From contig FOZF01000002.1 in NCBI GenBank assembly GCA_900113425.1, positions 1,061,189-1,125,188 on the forward strand: a stretch of DNA of 64,000 nucleotides, given 5' to 3'. Positions 11,375-20,712 of the stretch are shown here, one piece after another. Under the pieces are notes generated by a model. It was not told where the DNA came from, did no database searches, and saw only the letters and a list, made by a program, of their open reading frames with translations. The stretch is from Stenotrophomonas maltophilia. Its GTDB lineage: Bacteria > Pseudomonadota > Gammaproteobacteria > Xanthomonadales > Xanthomonadaceae. Made by a program: the position numbers and the translations under genes. Position 1 is the first letter of the stretch. Each line of letters begins with the position of its first letter.

Positions 11375-14300
11375 GTGAGCATCGCCGCCAAGCATTTCGA
11401 TCCGCAGCTGGGTATCGACATCCACATGTATGCGGTGCCGCCGTGCCCGTTGCCGACGCCGCATATCGGCCTGGTGCTCGATCCGTTCGACTACATCCCG
11501 TTCATCGGTTCGACCATCAAGGTCAACGGCGTGCATCGCGGCACCGCCGGTACCGGCGGCCTGGATATCCACATTCCGCTCGGTGTGTGGGGGCCGCCGT
11601 TGGCGGCACCGATGGGCCCGCAGTTCGACGGCGAAGAAATCTTCATGGGCAGTCGTACCGTGTCGGCCGATGGCGAGCCGTTCTCGCGGCTGGCGATGCC
11701 GGTGCTGGACTGCAATCTGGCCGGCATGATCAACCCGTTCCGGGTGAAGAAGCCGAAGAAGCCACTTCGGGCGATGTCACTGCCGACCGGCCTCAACGTG
11801 GCCATTCCCACCAGCGTCAAGGTGGGAGGACCGCCGACAGTGTCATGGACCGCGCTTGCGTTCCGCGCCGCCTTCGCCGGACTGGGCAGGCTGCGCAAGA
11901 GTGCGTTCTTCCGCAAGAAGATGGATGCCTTTGCCAACTGGCGGCGGGGCAAGTGGGGACACCTGCCTTCGGGTTTCCTCAAGTGCAAGGTGCTTCGCGC
12001 CGAGCCGGTGGATATCCGTGACGGCAGCGTGGTGGTCAACCACCAGGATTTCGATGTTCCGGGCCGCTTGCCACTCACCTGGCAACGCAGCTACGGCTCG
12101 CGCCACGCGGGCGCGCCGGGTCTGTGCGGCGCGGGCTGGCAGACGCCGGCAGACATCCGCCTGGAGCTGCTGGCCGACGGCAGCGTCTGGCTGTCCGGCC
12201 CCGACCAGGTCGCGTTCTTCCCCGAACTGCCGCCTGCTGAAGGAGAGGCCGGGGCGATTCTCGACTTCGTCGATGGCGCGCGCCTGCTGCGGCGGCGCGG
12301 GCAGTGGCGGGTGCGCTTCAAGAACGGCCTGCAGTATGTGTTCGGTGGCGAGCTGCCTGCAGGTGTCAGCGCGCTGCCGGGCCCGCAGTCCTGGCCGATC
12401 GAGCGCATCGAGGATGCGCATGGCAACCACTGGCGCTTCGAGCGTCGCGACGGCCATCTGGTGCGCATCGTCGAGAGCGGTATCGGTGACCTGCAGGGCC
12501 GCTTCATCGAGGTGGAGGCGCGCCACGGCCACATCGATCGCATGGCCCTGCACGATCCCGCCACCGGCCTGGCCCATCCGCTGGTGAGCTACCGGTACAG
12601 TGCCGAAGGTGACCTGCTGGCGGCAGTCGACGCACTGGGGGCACCACGCACGTTTGCCTATGAACGTCACCGCATGGTGCGGCATACCGACCGCGTGGGC
12701 CTGTCTTTCCACTATGCGTTCGATGCACAGGGCAGGGTGGTGCATTCGTGGGGCGATGGTGGTCTCTACGATTATCACTTCGAGTACGACGAGCTGCTGC
12801 GCGAGACCCGGGTGACTGACTCGCTGGGGCACCTGAGCGTGGTCAAGTTCGACGAGAACCAGCTGCCGCTGTGCGAGATCGATCCGCTCGATGGCGTGAC
12901 GCTGTTCGAGTACGACGATTTCGGGCGGACCGTGGCGGTGACCGACCCGGAGGGGCTGCGCACGGCGTTTGCCTATGATGCGCATGGCAACCTGGTATGC
13001 CTGACCCGTGCTGACGGCACGGCGATCCAGATGGAGTACGATCTGGACGATCACATGGTGTCTCTGCTGACACCGGATGGCATGGACTGGCGGCAGGAGT
13101 ACAACGGGAAAGGGCTGCTGGTCAGCCAGATCGACCCGCTGGGGGCAACCACCCGCTTCGACTACGACGCACAGGGCCAGCTGCAGTCACAGATCAATGC
13201 TCGCCAGGCGATGACACGCCTGCGCTATGACCGGCATGGCCTGGTCGCTGCCGTCATTGATGCGCTGGGCCACGAAAGTCGTTATGAGCATGGCCCACTG
13301 GGCAACCTGCTGCGTCAGGTGGATCCGTTGGGACAGGTCACTCGCTACGAGTACGACGCAAAGGGTCGCCTGCTGGGCACGATTGGCCCGGACGGCAGCG
13401 GCGTGCGCTGCGAGTACGATGCCGAAGATCAGCTGGTGCGACATACCAATGAGGTGGGCGCACAGACCCGGCTGCAGTACGTCGGCATCGGCCAGATCGG
13501 CAAGCGCCTGCAGGCCGATGGCCACAGCGTGGAGTACCGTTACGACACCGAGGAGCAGCTGATCGCGGTCGTCAATCAGCGCGGCGAGACCTACCAGCTG
13601 GCGCGCGATGCGCTGGGACGCATCGTCGAAGAGGTGGACTACTGGGGCCAATCGCGCCGCTATGGCTACGATGCTGCCGGACGACTGACAGCCACCATGG
13701 ATCCGCTGGGCCAGCGCATCGCCTTCACCACCGACAAGCTTGGGCGCATCACCCGCAAGACGCTGCCGGATGTGCGGCATCCCGGCCAGCAGGTGCAGGA
13801 GTACTTTGTCTACGACAAGCAGGGCCAGATCGTCGAGCTGGGTAATGCGGCGCGTACAGTGAAGCGCCGTTATGACCCCGTCGGCCGGCTGCTGGAAGAA
13901 CTGCAGGACGGCTTCCGGGTGGGTTACGCCTATGACGAAGTCGGTAATCGTGTGCTGCGCGAGACCTCCGCAGGTAACCGCGTGGCCTTCGTCCACGATC
14001 TTCGCGACCAGACCGTGTCGGTGGCGATCAACGATGAATTGCCGATCTCGATGGAGCGCGACGCGCTGGGCCGTACCACGCGCGAGCAACTGAGCCCGGT
14101 TCTGCGGCGCGAGTTCACCTATGACAGCCGTAACCTGCTGACGTCGCAGTCAGTGCTGAAGGATGCCGCGCCGCTGTTCGAGACGCGGTACGACTATGAC
14201 CGCAGCGGCAACCTGAGCCGGCGCAGTGACGGTGTGCGGGGTGAGGACGAGTACCGTTACGACGCTGTCGGGCGGCTGCTGCAGCACATCGATCCAAAGG

Positions 14301-15961
14301 GCAAGGTGGATCGTTACTTCACCGACCCGGCGGGTGATCGGCTGCGTACCGAAGTGAAGCAGGTACAGGCGCGCAAGGTCGTGGGCGGCGATGATGATGG
14401 GGTGACCACGTGGACGCGCGAGGGCATCTACCAGGGCGTGCACTATGTGTTCGACAGAGCGGGCGACCTGGTACGCAAGGGCGCACCGCAGGGCGAGCCG
14501 CCGGAAGACCTGACCCTGATATGGGACGCAAACCATCGGCTGGCGGAAAGCCGACGCAATGGCGAGTCGACGTGCTACGGCTATGACCCGCTGGGACGCC
14601 GCGTGTTCAAGCGCAATCCGACGCAGACGACGTGGTTCTTCTGGGACGGCGATGCCCTGCTGGGTGAAGTAGAGCAGGCCAACGATGCCGAAGAGGCGGC
14701 GCCTGTGTGGGTCGGGAATGTGGCCAGTCTGGTCGAGGCACGGCGTCGGCAGCGGCAACTGGAGAGGCTGCATGAGCGGGTGCGGGAGTATGTGTACTAC
14801 CCGCGGACGTTCGTGCCGTTGGCGTTGGTAAGCGCCTCCTCTGCCGGCGCACACGAATGCCGGAATGTTCCATCAGCAGCAGCGGATCCCCGCCGGGCTC
14901 ATCCCGGACAGTCTGCGCAGCAGGAGAGCCCGGCTCGGCCAGCGGCGGGCAGCACTATGCCCGCCCACCGCAGCCTCGGCGGCGGGCGGGGCCTCGGGGT
15001 GCTCGGTAGCGCCAGTCTGGGGCTGGGTACCGCGACAGTGTCGCGGTCCGCGCCGGGGGCAGCTCCTTTCGGGGGATCCCGCTTGTCCGGGGAAGGAGCT
15101 CTTTCGACCCCTTCGACGACGCACGGTCGGTCGGCGGCTTCTGCCGGAACGACAGATGCGCATCCGGGATCGGATGACCCGGCGCATGACGTCGCAAAGC
15201 CCGTCGCATATCCGGCCTTCCGTGTGCACCTGTATGTCAACCACGTGAACGGATGTCCGTCGCGGTTGCTGGATGGCAATGGATCCGCAGTGTGGTGCGC
15301 GGACCTCAGTCCGTGGGGTGCCGGGGAGCCCAGCTTGGCGCTGCTCGCCAATCAGCTCAGGCTGCCCGGCCAGTATGAGGACGTTGAAACGGGCCTCAGC
15401 TACAACCGATACAGATACTACGATTCCACGCTCGGTGCATACATCGGGCAGGATCCGATCCGCCTCCGCGGTGGAATCAATACCTACGCGTATCCCTTGA
15501 ATCCGCATCGCTGGATTGATCCATGGGGATTGATCCTGGATGAGGTCGCGGATGCCGTTCCAACCACGCCAGGCATCTATCACATCGAGCTTGACGGTGA
15601 GTATTACACCGGCAGCGGTGTGAACATCAGAGATCGAATCTCTGATGCCAATCATCCAGCGAAAGATCTGCTGAACAATCCTGATGTTACGATCACGACG
15701 TATCCCGTTGATCTAGGCAGCGCGGCCGGTGACACGCGCATGACAAATCACGTGCTGCGGGGTTACGAACAGGGAATTATGGATGCAGCAGACAACGTGC
15801 CCAAGGAGGGCGGATCACTGAATCAGATCCGCGCAGCCCGGGTGACCCGGGTGGATGAATTCGCCGGGGATGCGCTGCGGCATGGAGCAAGCCGCGGGGC
15901 TGGTACGGTGAGTACGCCTGCTTCAAGGGCCGCTGTTTCTGCGGCGAGAAACGCCTGCTGA
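11375..15961 (+). CDS. PAAR/RHS type VI effector with GIY-YIG-like C-terminal toxin
   Basis: A 1528-residue polymorphic toxin. The N terminus (1 to about 130) is PAAR-like and would cap the VgrG spike. A DUF6531-type segment follows (EPVDIRDGSVVVNHQDFDVP), then many YD/RHS repeats forming the shell (about 210-1150). An Ala/Ser/Gly/Pro-rich stretch (about 1152-1275) precedes the conserved RHS core (SYNRYRYYDSTLGAYIGQDP). The autocleavage-type motif DPWGL ends near residue 1386. The last 142 residues (from about 15533) resemble a GIY-YIG nuclease: GIY (about 1400), YTG in the YIG position (about 1411), Arg 1421 in NIRDRI, and Glu 1465 as the probable metal ligand. The predicted activity is DNA cleavage in target cells. 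Start is GTG 11375 after CAGGGAG. The toxin part is lower in GC than the shell, as expected for an exchangeable tip. Confidence 0.9.
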   Translation: MSIAAKHFDPQLGIDIHMYAVPPCPLPTPHIGLVLDPFDYIPFIGSTIKVNGVHRGTAGTGGLDIHIPLGVWGPPLAAPMGPQFDGEEIFMGSRTVSADGEPFSRLAMPVLDCNLAGMINPFRVKKPKKPLRAMSLPTGLNVAIPTSVKVGGPPTVSWTALAFRAAFAGLGRLRKSAFFRKKMDAFANWRRGKWGHLPSGFLKCKVLRAEPVDIRDGSVVVNHQDFDVPGRLPLTWQRSYGSRHAGAPGLCGAGWQTPADIRLELLADGSVWLSGPDQVAFFPELPPAEGEAGAILDFVDGARLLRRRGQWRVRFKNGLQYVFGGELPAGVSALPGPQSWPIERIEDAHGNHWRFERRDGHLVRIVESGIGDLQGRFIEVEARHGHIDRMALHDPATGLAHPLVSYRYSAEGDLLAAVDALGAPRTFAYERHRMVRHTDRVGLSFHYAFDAQGRVVHSWGDGGLYDYHFEYDELLRETRVTDSLGHLSVVKFDENQLPLCEIDPLDGVTLFEYDDFGRTVAVTDPEGLRTAFAYDAHGNLVCLTRADGTAIQMEYDLDDHMVSLLTPDGMDWRQEYNGKGLLVSQIDPLGATTRFDYDAQGQLQSQINARQAMTRLRYDRHGLVAAVIDALGHESRYEHGPLGNLLRQVDPLGQVTRYEYDAKGRLLGTIGPDGSGVRCEYDAEDQLVRHTNEVGAQTRLQYVGIGQIGKRLQADGHSVEYRYDTEEQLIAVVNQRGETYQLARDALGRIVEEVDYWGQSRRYGYDAAGRLTATMDPLGQRIAFTTDKLGRITRKTLPDVRHPGQQVQEYFVYDKQGQIVELGNAARTVKRRYDPVGRLLEELQDGFRVGYAYDEVGNRVLRETSAGNRVAFVHDLRDQTVSVAINDELPISMERDALGRTTREQLSPVLRREFTYDSRNLLTSQSVLKDAAPLFETRYDYDRSGNLSRRSDGVRGEDEYRYDAVGRLLQHIDPKGKVDRYFTDPAGDRLRTEVKQVQARKVVGGDDDGVTTWTREGIYQGVHYVFDRAGDLVRKGAPQGEPPEDLTLIWDANHRLAESRRNGESTCYGYDPLGRRVFKRNPTQTTWFFWDGDALLGEVEQANDAEEAAPVWVGNVASLVEARRRQRQLERLHERVREYVYYPRTFVPLALVSASSAGAHECRNVPSAAADPRRAHPGQSAQQESPARPAAGSTMPAHRSLGGGRGLGVLGSASLGLGTATVSRSAPGAAPFGGSRLSGEGALSTPSTTHGRSAASAGTTDAHPGSDDPAHDVAKPVAYPAFRVHLYVNHVNGCPSRLLDGNGSAVWCADLSPWGAGEPSLALLANQLRLPGQYEDVETGLSYNRYRYYDSTLGAYIGQDPIRLRGGINTYAYPLNPHRWIDPWGLILDEVADAVPTTPGIYHIELDGEYYTGSGVNIRDRISDANHPAKDLLNNPDVTITTYPVDLGSAAGDTRMTNHVLRGYEQGIMDAADNVPKEGGSLNQIRAARVTRVDEFAGDALRHGASRGAGTVSTPASRAAVSAARNAC

Positions 15962-15976
15962 TTCAAAGAAGAGAGT

Positions 15977-16819
15977 ATGAATAACAAAGTTGTTCTGATG
16001 CATGGCAGACACGAAGCAGCATTCCCGACTCCGGGTGCTGAGCTGGTGTTCTTCAACGCCCCTTTCAACACTGAGAGGCTGGCCCGGATCGAGCAGGTTC
16101 ATCTCTGGTCACCTCCCGGCGACAAGCTCGAAGCGCTTCCGGAGATCCTCAAGGAAATGCGGGGTCTCAAGACGCTCAGCATCGGGCCGGGATCAATCGC
16201 ACCGTCGATCATGGATGGACTCGAGGAAGGAGTTCTGCCGGAGAGCATCGAGGCATTGAGCATCCATCTTGGCACGGGGACGTTGGCCTGGCCGGGCGTT
16301 GTGCTACCCAATCTCAGGACGCTGTATGTCGACGTGCCGGTGCGCTTCGACACATCAAGTTTTCCCGCGTTGAAAGTACTTTCGCTCTATCCAGACAAGT
16401 CATTGAAGAATCTCAGGCAGGCCCTGGCCCTGCCTCTGGAAGAACTGAACATTCTGAATGTCCCCGTGGATGGTGAGATCTTCAACATCCTGTCTGCATC
16501 GGCTGGTGGCCTCGAACGCCTGGGACTGCTGGGTGGCACGAAGCTGAAAAGCCTCGATGGCATCGAGACACTTGCCGCGTTGACGTCGGTATGGCTGAAG
16601 AATCTGAGTTCGCTGACAGACATCCGTGCACTGGTGGGGCTCGAGCAGCTCAGGAAACTGGATATCCAGTACTGCAAGAAGATTGCCAACATCGAGGTCA
16701 TCAATGATCTTTCCACGCTTCGTGAGTTGACGCTCGTAGGTTGCGGAAAGGTGGGTCTGGAAAAAATACAGGCAAAGATCGAATCGCTTCAGAAGCGCAC
16801 CATCGGAGCGACGACCTAG
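15977..16819 (+). CDS. LRR-like protein, putative immunity protein to the RHS toxin
   Basis: A 280-residue protein starting 15 bases after the RHS stop, with GAAGAGAG upstream of ATG 15977. It contains repeated leucine-rich units of roughly 20-24 residues, such as LPESIEALSIHLGTG, LPNLRTLYVDVPV, LEELNILNVPV and LEQLRKLDIQYCKKIANIEV. These suggest a curved LRR-type solenoid. There is no signal peptide, so it should stay in the cytoplasm. Immunity genes directly follow the toxin tip in RHS loci, and a cytoplasmic protein fits a nuclease toxin. The GC content is lower than in neighbouring core genes, like the toxin tip. The immunity function is inferred from position; I cannot name a family with certainty. 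Confidence 0.7.
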   Translation: MNNKVVLMHGRHEAAFPTPGAELVFFNAPFNTERLARIEQVHLWSPPGDKLEALPEILKEMRGLKTLSIGPGSIAPSIMDGLEEGVLPESIEALSIHLGTGTLAWPGVVLPNLRTLYVDVPVRFDTSSFPALKVLSLYPDKSLKNLRQALALPLEELNILNVPVDGEIFNILSASAGGLERLGLLGGTKLKSLDGIETLAALTSVWLKNLSSLTDIRALVGLEQLRKLDIQYCKKIANIEVINDLSTLRELTLVGCGKVGLEKIQAKIESLQKRTIGATT

Positions 16820-16892
16820 CCACATTGCATGTGCGGTGCCGGTCTGCTGAGCCAGGTGGATCGGTGCCGCTGTCCACCATCCGGCGGGTTGT

Positions 16893-16981
16893 GCGAGGCG
16901 GTACCGGTGTCCAGGGACCGCGGAAGCCAGGTGTTCGAGGAAATCGCTCGTCGCGGCGCCGATCCGTACCCGCTGGAACAG
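16893..16981 (+). pseudogene. Fragment of a VIT-domain protein gene
   Basis: These 89 bases align without gaps to 18058-18146 of the intact downstream VIT-protein gene and encode the related segment EAVPVSRDRGSQVFEEIARR (intact copy: EAVPVPKDRGRQVFEEIARR). Differences are scattered and include synonymous sites, so the fragment has diverged for some time. The flanks do not match. It appears to be a relic of a second copy or of an old recombination between the toxin cassette and the VIT gene. Confidence 0.75.
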
Positions 16982-17043
16982 CATGGGGTTCATGCGTGGC
17001 TGAAACTGCATTCTCCCGCGTTTATGGCTCGGGTTCGTTGGAG

Positions 17044-17583
17044 GTGAGTGCCCAGGTCCTTCGGGATTTCGGACTGGAACCGTCGACGAGTGAGCTGATG
17101 CTGCGGCTGGGGCTTCCTTCACGGCAGCCGGGCGATGTGCCTGTTGTTCAGTTCGAGGTGCCCCACGCGGTCGAGATCGATGGCACCAGACTTCTGGCTA
17201 TCGCACGGGAGCCATGGAGTGAGGATCTGCTGGTGTGCCTGTCGGTGAGTGGCGAGGTACTTGCCGTGGGTGATGGGGGACGTCAGATCGTGAATGGACG
17301 CCTGTCGAGCTTCCTCGGGTTTCTCTAAGCGTATGAGGTATTCCAGGCTCAGGCAAAGGCGGGAGATTCCGGTCCCATGGTCCATTCCCAGGCGGAGATG
17401 CAGGCCCGGCTGGAGGCATTCGAGCGGGGTGAGATTCCCAAGCGCTCTGCAAAGCCGCGATTCGATCGCAGTGGGGCGATCAGGACCATGGTGTCGGAGT
17501 GGAGGAGGCTTGATTCCGCTGCACTGACGGAAGGGTCATGGTGGTCAATTGTTCTGGAACAGATCCAGGATGGCCTTGTTTGA
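17044..17583 (+). pseudogene. SUKH-type immunity gene broken by an in-frame stop
   Basis: One reading frame runs from GTG 17044 to TGA 17583 with a single TAA at 17326-17328. Ignoring that stop it gives 179 codons. The first half has SUKH-4-like features: a GLP turn, LLVCLSVSGEVLAVGDGG and the closing VNGRLSSFLGFL. The second half, in the same frame after the stop, continues AYEVFQAQAKAGDSGPMVHS and ends GSWWSIVLEQIQDGLV, a typical C terminus of that family. The continuity across the stop argues for one recent nonsense mutation rather than two genes. It lies behind the current toxin-immunity pair, the usual place for immunity genes of displaced RHS tips. The exact 5' end is uncertain and may have been lost at the junction with the VIT fragment. 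Confidence 0.65.
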
Positions 17584-17738
17584 GGTGTCGGTCCTGTAAG
17601 GCGACATTGGCCCGGTGTGGGTCATGGCGAGCCCGCATCCGGTCCGCACACGCAGCAGCCTTCGCGGACGATCACCCGATCAACCCCGATCCGGCCTGCC
17701 AGGCGTTGAACAATTCGTCCTCGCTCTGGAGACGTACC

Positions 17739-20648
17739 ATGTCGCCCGTCCTTCGTCGTGTGCTGTGCCTGCTGGCGCTGCTGCTCTGTGCCTTCACCAC
17801 GGCCGCCCAGACCCACGGCCGTCCGGCCGTCCGCCCGGTTCGTGCGGTCCCGTTGCTGCAGGTCGCGGGCGCCGAGCAGCCTATCGTGCTGCGTCGGGCC
17901 TCGATCGAAGGGGAGGTCCAGGCGGGTATCGCCCAGACCCGCATCACGTTGGAGTTCCATAACCCCAACCGCCGGGTCATGGAGGGCGAGCTGCAGTTCC
18001 CGCTGGCTGATGGCCAGCAGATCACCGGCTTCGCCCTGGATATCGATGGCCAGTTGCGCGAGGCGGTGCCCGTGCCCAAGGACCGGGGGCGTCAGGTGTT
18101 CGAGGAAATCGCGCGTCGCGGCGTCGATCCGGGCCTGCTGGAGCAGACCGCCGGCAATCAGTTCCGCCTGCGTGTCTACCCGTTGCCCGCCGGCGGCAGC
18201 CGCCGTGTGCAGCTGGTGCTGCGCGAACCGCTGGCGTTTGCCGGCCACGGCTGGCAATGGACTTTGCCGTTGCAGTTCGCCGCTGGCGCGGCCTCGGTCG
18301 AGCTGACCCTGCTGGCGCCGGAGGCGGCGACCACGGGCGCAGGGCCGTTCCGCTTCACCGAGGGGCAACTGCATTGGAACGGCCGGGGCACCCTGTTGCC
18401 GGCGCAACTGCAGTGGACGCTCCCGGCATCACGTCAGGCAAGGGTACAGGTCGCACCGTGGCAGGACGGTCACTATCTGCTGGCACAGCTGCCGGTGCCG
18501 ATCGATAACGCGCCGCGTACGCTGCCGACCGATATCGGCCTGCTGTGGGATGGCTCCGGCTCATCAGGCCGGCGCGACCGGTCGCGGGAGTTTGCATTGC
18601 TGGACCGTTACTTCGCTGCGCTGGGAAACGGCACGGTCGCGTTGACGGTCCTGCGTGACCTGGCCGAGCCGGTGCGTCGCTTCCGCATCCGCGGCGGTGA
18701 CTGGTCGGCATTGCGGCAGGCGTTGCAGGCCGTCCGCCCGGATGGCGCCAGCGCGCTGGCGCAGTGGCAGCCGCAGGCAGCCGTGAAGGAATATCTGCTG
18801 GTCAGCGATGGTCTGTTGACCTACGGCCCGCAGGTGTTGCCGACGCTCGCCGCCGACCAGCGCCTGTTCGCGGTCAGCAGTGCGGGCGCGTATACCGATG
18901 TCGTTCGGCTGCGCGGTTGGAGCGAATCGCATGGCGGTCGCTTCGTCGCCCTGGGGACGGATGTCGATGCCGCTGTGCGCGAACTGCTGTCTTCGCCGCT
19001 GGACGTGCAGGTCGATGCGGGCCGTGGTGTGCAGGATGTGGTGATCGATCGTCGCAGTGAAGCCGAAGGCTGGCTGTGGTTGCACTCGCGGCTGGCGGCG
19101 GACGGCGTGCCGATGCGGGTCCGAATCGGCGGCGGCGAATGGCTTGCGCTGCCCGCGACACAGGCGAGCGGCAATGGAGAACTGCTGGCCGGCCTGTGGG
19201 CGCAGGCGCGGCTGCAGCAGCTGGCCGCCGACCGTCGCGGCAACCGTGAGGCGATGCAGCGCCTGTCGCAGCAGTTCGGCCTGGTCGGTCCGGACACCTC
19301 GTTGATCGTGCTGGAGACGCTGGACGATTACCTGCGCTACGCGATCCGGCCTGCCGGCGCGCTGCGGGCCGGGTACGATGCCCGCTTTGCACGGGTGGTC
19401 GCTGACCGCAGCGCCGCCGAGCGCCGTCGCCTGGACGACATCGCCGCACAATGGCAGGAGCGCCGGGAGTGGTGGCGTCGCAGCTGGCCGAAAGACACGC
19501 CGCCGCAGTTGCAGGGAAAGGCGTTGGATAGCGTTGCCGTCTCTGCGTCGGCCGCCGCGCCTGCAGCGATGCTGGCGGCCGCACCTCCCGCGCCCGCACC
19601 GGTGGTCGTGGCCGCAGAGCGTGACGTCCAGGTGTCGCGTGCACGCGCCCGTCGCTTGGCACCTGCGCAGGAAGCAGCACCGGATGCGAGCGCGGGGAGC
19701 GGCGCTGCTGCGGCGCCAGAGGCGGCAGCGAACAGCGGTGCGCTCGGCATCCAACTGGCCGCATGGCAGCCAGATTCGGCCATTGCCCGGCGCCTGCGCC
19801 AGGGGCCGTCCTCGCAGCTGTACGACCGCTACCTGGCCGAGCGCGCCGCGCATGCCGACAGCAGTGCGTTCTTTCTCGACGTGGCCGATCTGTTGCTGGA
19901 GCAGGGGCAGCGGGACCTGGCCCTGCGCGTGCTGTCCAACCTGGCCGAGATGGACCTGGACAACCGCCATCTGCTGCGCGTACTCGGCTACCGCCTGATG
20001 CAGGCCGACGCACCGATGCTGGCGGTGCCGGTGTTCGAGCAGGTACTGGCGATGGGCGAGGAGGAGCCGCAGAGCTTCCGTGATCTCGGCCTGGCCCTGG
20101 CGGCGGCGGGCCGGCCACAGCAGGCGCTGGCGCCGCTGTACCAGGTGGTGGTGCGGCCGTGGGACAGCCGGTTCAACGGCATTGCACTGATCGCGCTGGA
20201 CGAGCTGACCCAGCTGGTTGCACGCAGCACGCCAGGGCTTGATACCTCGTCCATCGACCCGCGCCTGCTGCAGCCGATGCCGCTGGACCTGCGGGTAGTG
20301 CTGTCGTGGGATGCGGACAACAGCGACATGGATCTGTGGGTGACCGATCCGAACGGCGAGCGCGCGTACTACGGCAATCGTCTGACCTACCAGGGAGGAC
20401 AGATGTCGCAGGACTTCACCGGCGGCTATGGACCCGAGCAGTTCTCGCTGCGCGATGCCAAGCCGGGCAGGTACAAGGTGGAGGCCAACTACTTCGGCAG
20501 TCGCCAGCAACTGGTGACCGGTGCCACGACCCTGATGCTGCGCCTGACCACCCATTGGGGCACGGCAAGGCAGAAGGATCAGCGCGTCACCCTGCGGTTG
20601 AAGGATCGTGCCGAAACAGTGCTGGTGGGCGAGTTCGAGGTCAGATAG
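17739..20648 (+). CDS. VIT-domain secreted protein with vWA-like and YfaP/DUF2135-like regions
   Basis: A 969-residue protein with a signal peptide (VLRRVLCLLALLLCAFTTAAQ), so exported to the periplasm or envelope. Residues about 45-180 form a vault/inter-alpha-trypsin (VIT) domain, with TRITLEFHNPNRRVMEGELQ and EAVPVPKDRGRQVFEEIARRG. A vWA-like domain follows (DIGLLWDGSGSS; the metal-site motif is DGSGS rather than DxSxS-S-T). Next come an Ala/Pro-rich linker (about 600-680), a TPR-like segment (about 690-800), and a C-terminal domain with LSWDADNSDMDLWVTDPNGE, as in YfaP/DUF2135 proteins. Start ATG 17739 precedes the signal peptide. The role is unknown; the domains suggest an adhesion or envelope scaffold protein. 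An 89-base relic of this gene lies upstream at 16893. Confidence 0.85.
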   Translation: MSPVLRRVLCLLALLLCAFTTAAQTHGRPAVRPVRAVPLLQVAGAEQPIVLRRASIEGEVQAGIAQTRITLEFHNPNRRVMEGELQFPLADGQQITGFALDIDGQLREAVPVPKDRGRQVFEEIARRGVDPGLLEQTAGNQFRLRVYPLPAGGSRRVQLVLREPLAFAGHGWQWTLPLQFAAGAASVELTLLAPEAATTGAGPFRFTEGQLHWNGRGTLLPAQLQWTLPASRQARVQVAPWQDGHYLLAQLPVPIDNAPRTLPTDIGLLWDGSGSSGRRDRSREFALLDRYFAALGNGTVALTVLRDLAEPVRRFRIRGGDWSALRQALQAVRPDGASALAQWQPQAAVKEYLLVSDGLLTYGPQVLPTLAADQRLFAVSSAGAYTDVVRLRGWSESHGGRFVALGTDVDAAVRELLSSPLDVQVDAGRGVQDVVIDRRSEAEGWLWLHSRLAADGVPMRVRIGGGEWLALPATQASGNGELLAGLWAQARLQQLAADRRGNREAMQRLSQQFGLVGPDTSLIVLETLDDYLRYAIRPAGALRAGYDARFARVVADRSAAERRRLDDIAAQWQERREWWRRSWPKDTPPQLQGKALDSVAVSASAAAPAAMLAAAPPAPAPVVVAAERDVQVSRARARRLAPAQEAAPDASAGSGAAAAPEAAANSGALGIQLAAWQPDSAIARRLRQGPSSQLYDRYLAERAAHADSSAFFLDVADLLLEQGQRDLALRVLSNLAEMDLDNRHLLRVLGYRLMQADAPMLAVPVFEQVLAMGEEEPQSFRDLGLALAAAGRPQQALAPLYQVVVRPWDSRFNGIALIALDELTQLVARSTPGLDTSSIDPRLLQPMPLDLRVVLSWDADNSDMDLWVTDPNGERAYYGNRLTYQGGQMSQDFTGGYGPEQFSLRDAKPGRYKVEANYFGSRQQLVTGATTLMLRLTTHWGTARQKDQRVTLRLKDRAETVLVGEFEVR

Positions 20649-20678
20649 CGCTGTGCTCAGTTCGGGCAGGCTGGAGTC

Positions 20679-20701
20679 GGAGCCGGGCATGCCCCGGCTC
20701 C
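20679..20701. terminator. GC hairpin between convergent genes
   Basis: GGAGCCGGG and CCCGGCTCC can pair around a short loop in the 64-base gap between the VIT gene and the convergent acyltransferase gene. No T-run follows on either side. It could end transcripts of both genes or be a short REP-like unit. Confidence 0.5.
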
Positions 20702-20712
20702 ACGGGATCTCG

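Noticed and set aside
17294..17583. Separate small genes after the TAA at 17326
   Set aside because: The frame from 17329 to 17583 continues that of 17044-17325 and has a SUKH-like C terminus, so one broken gene is the simpler reading.
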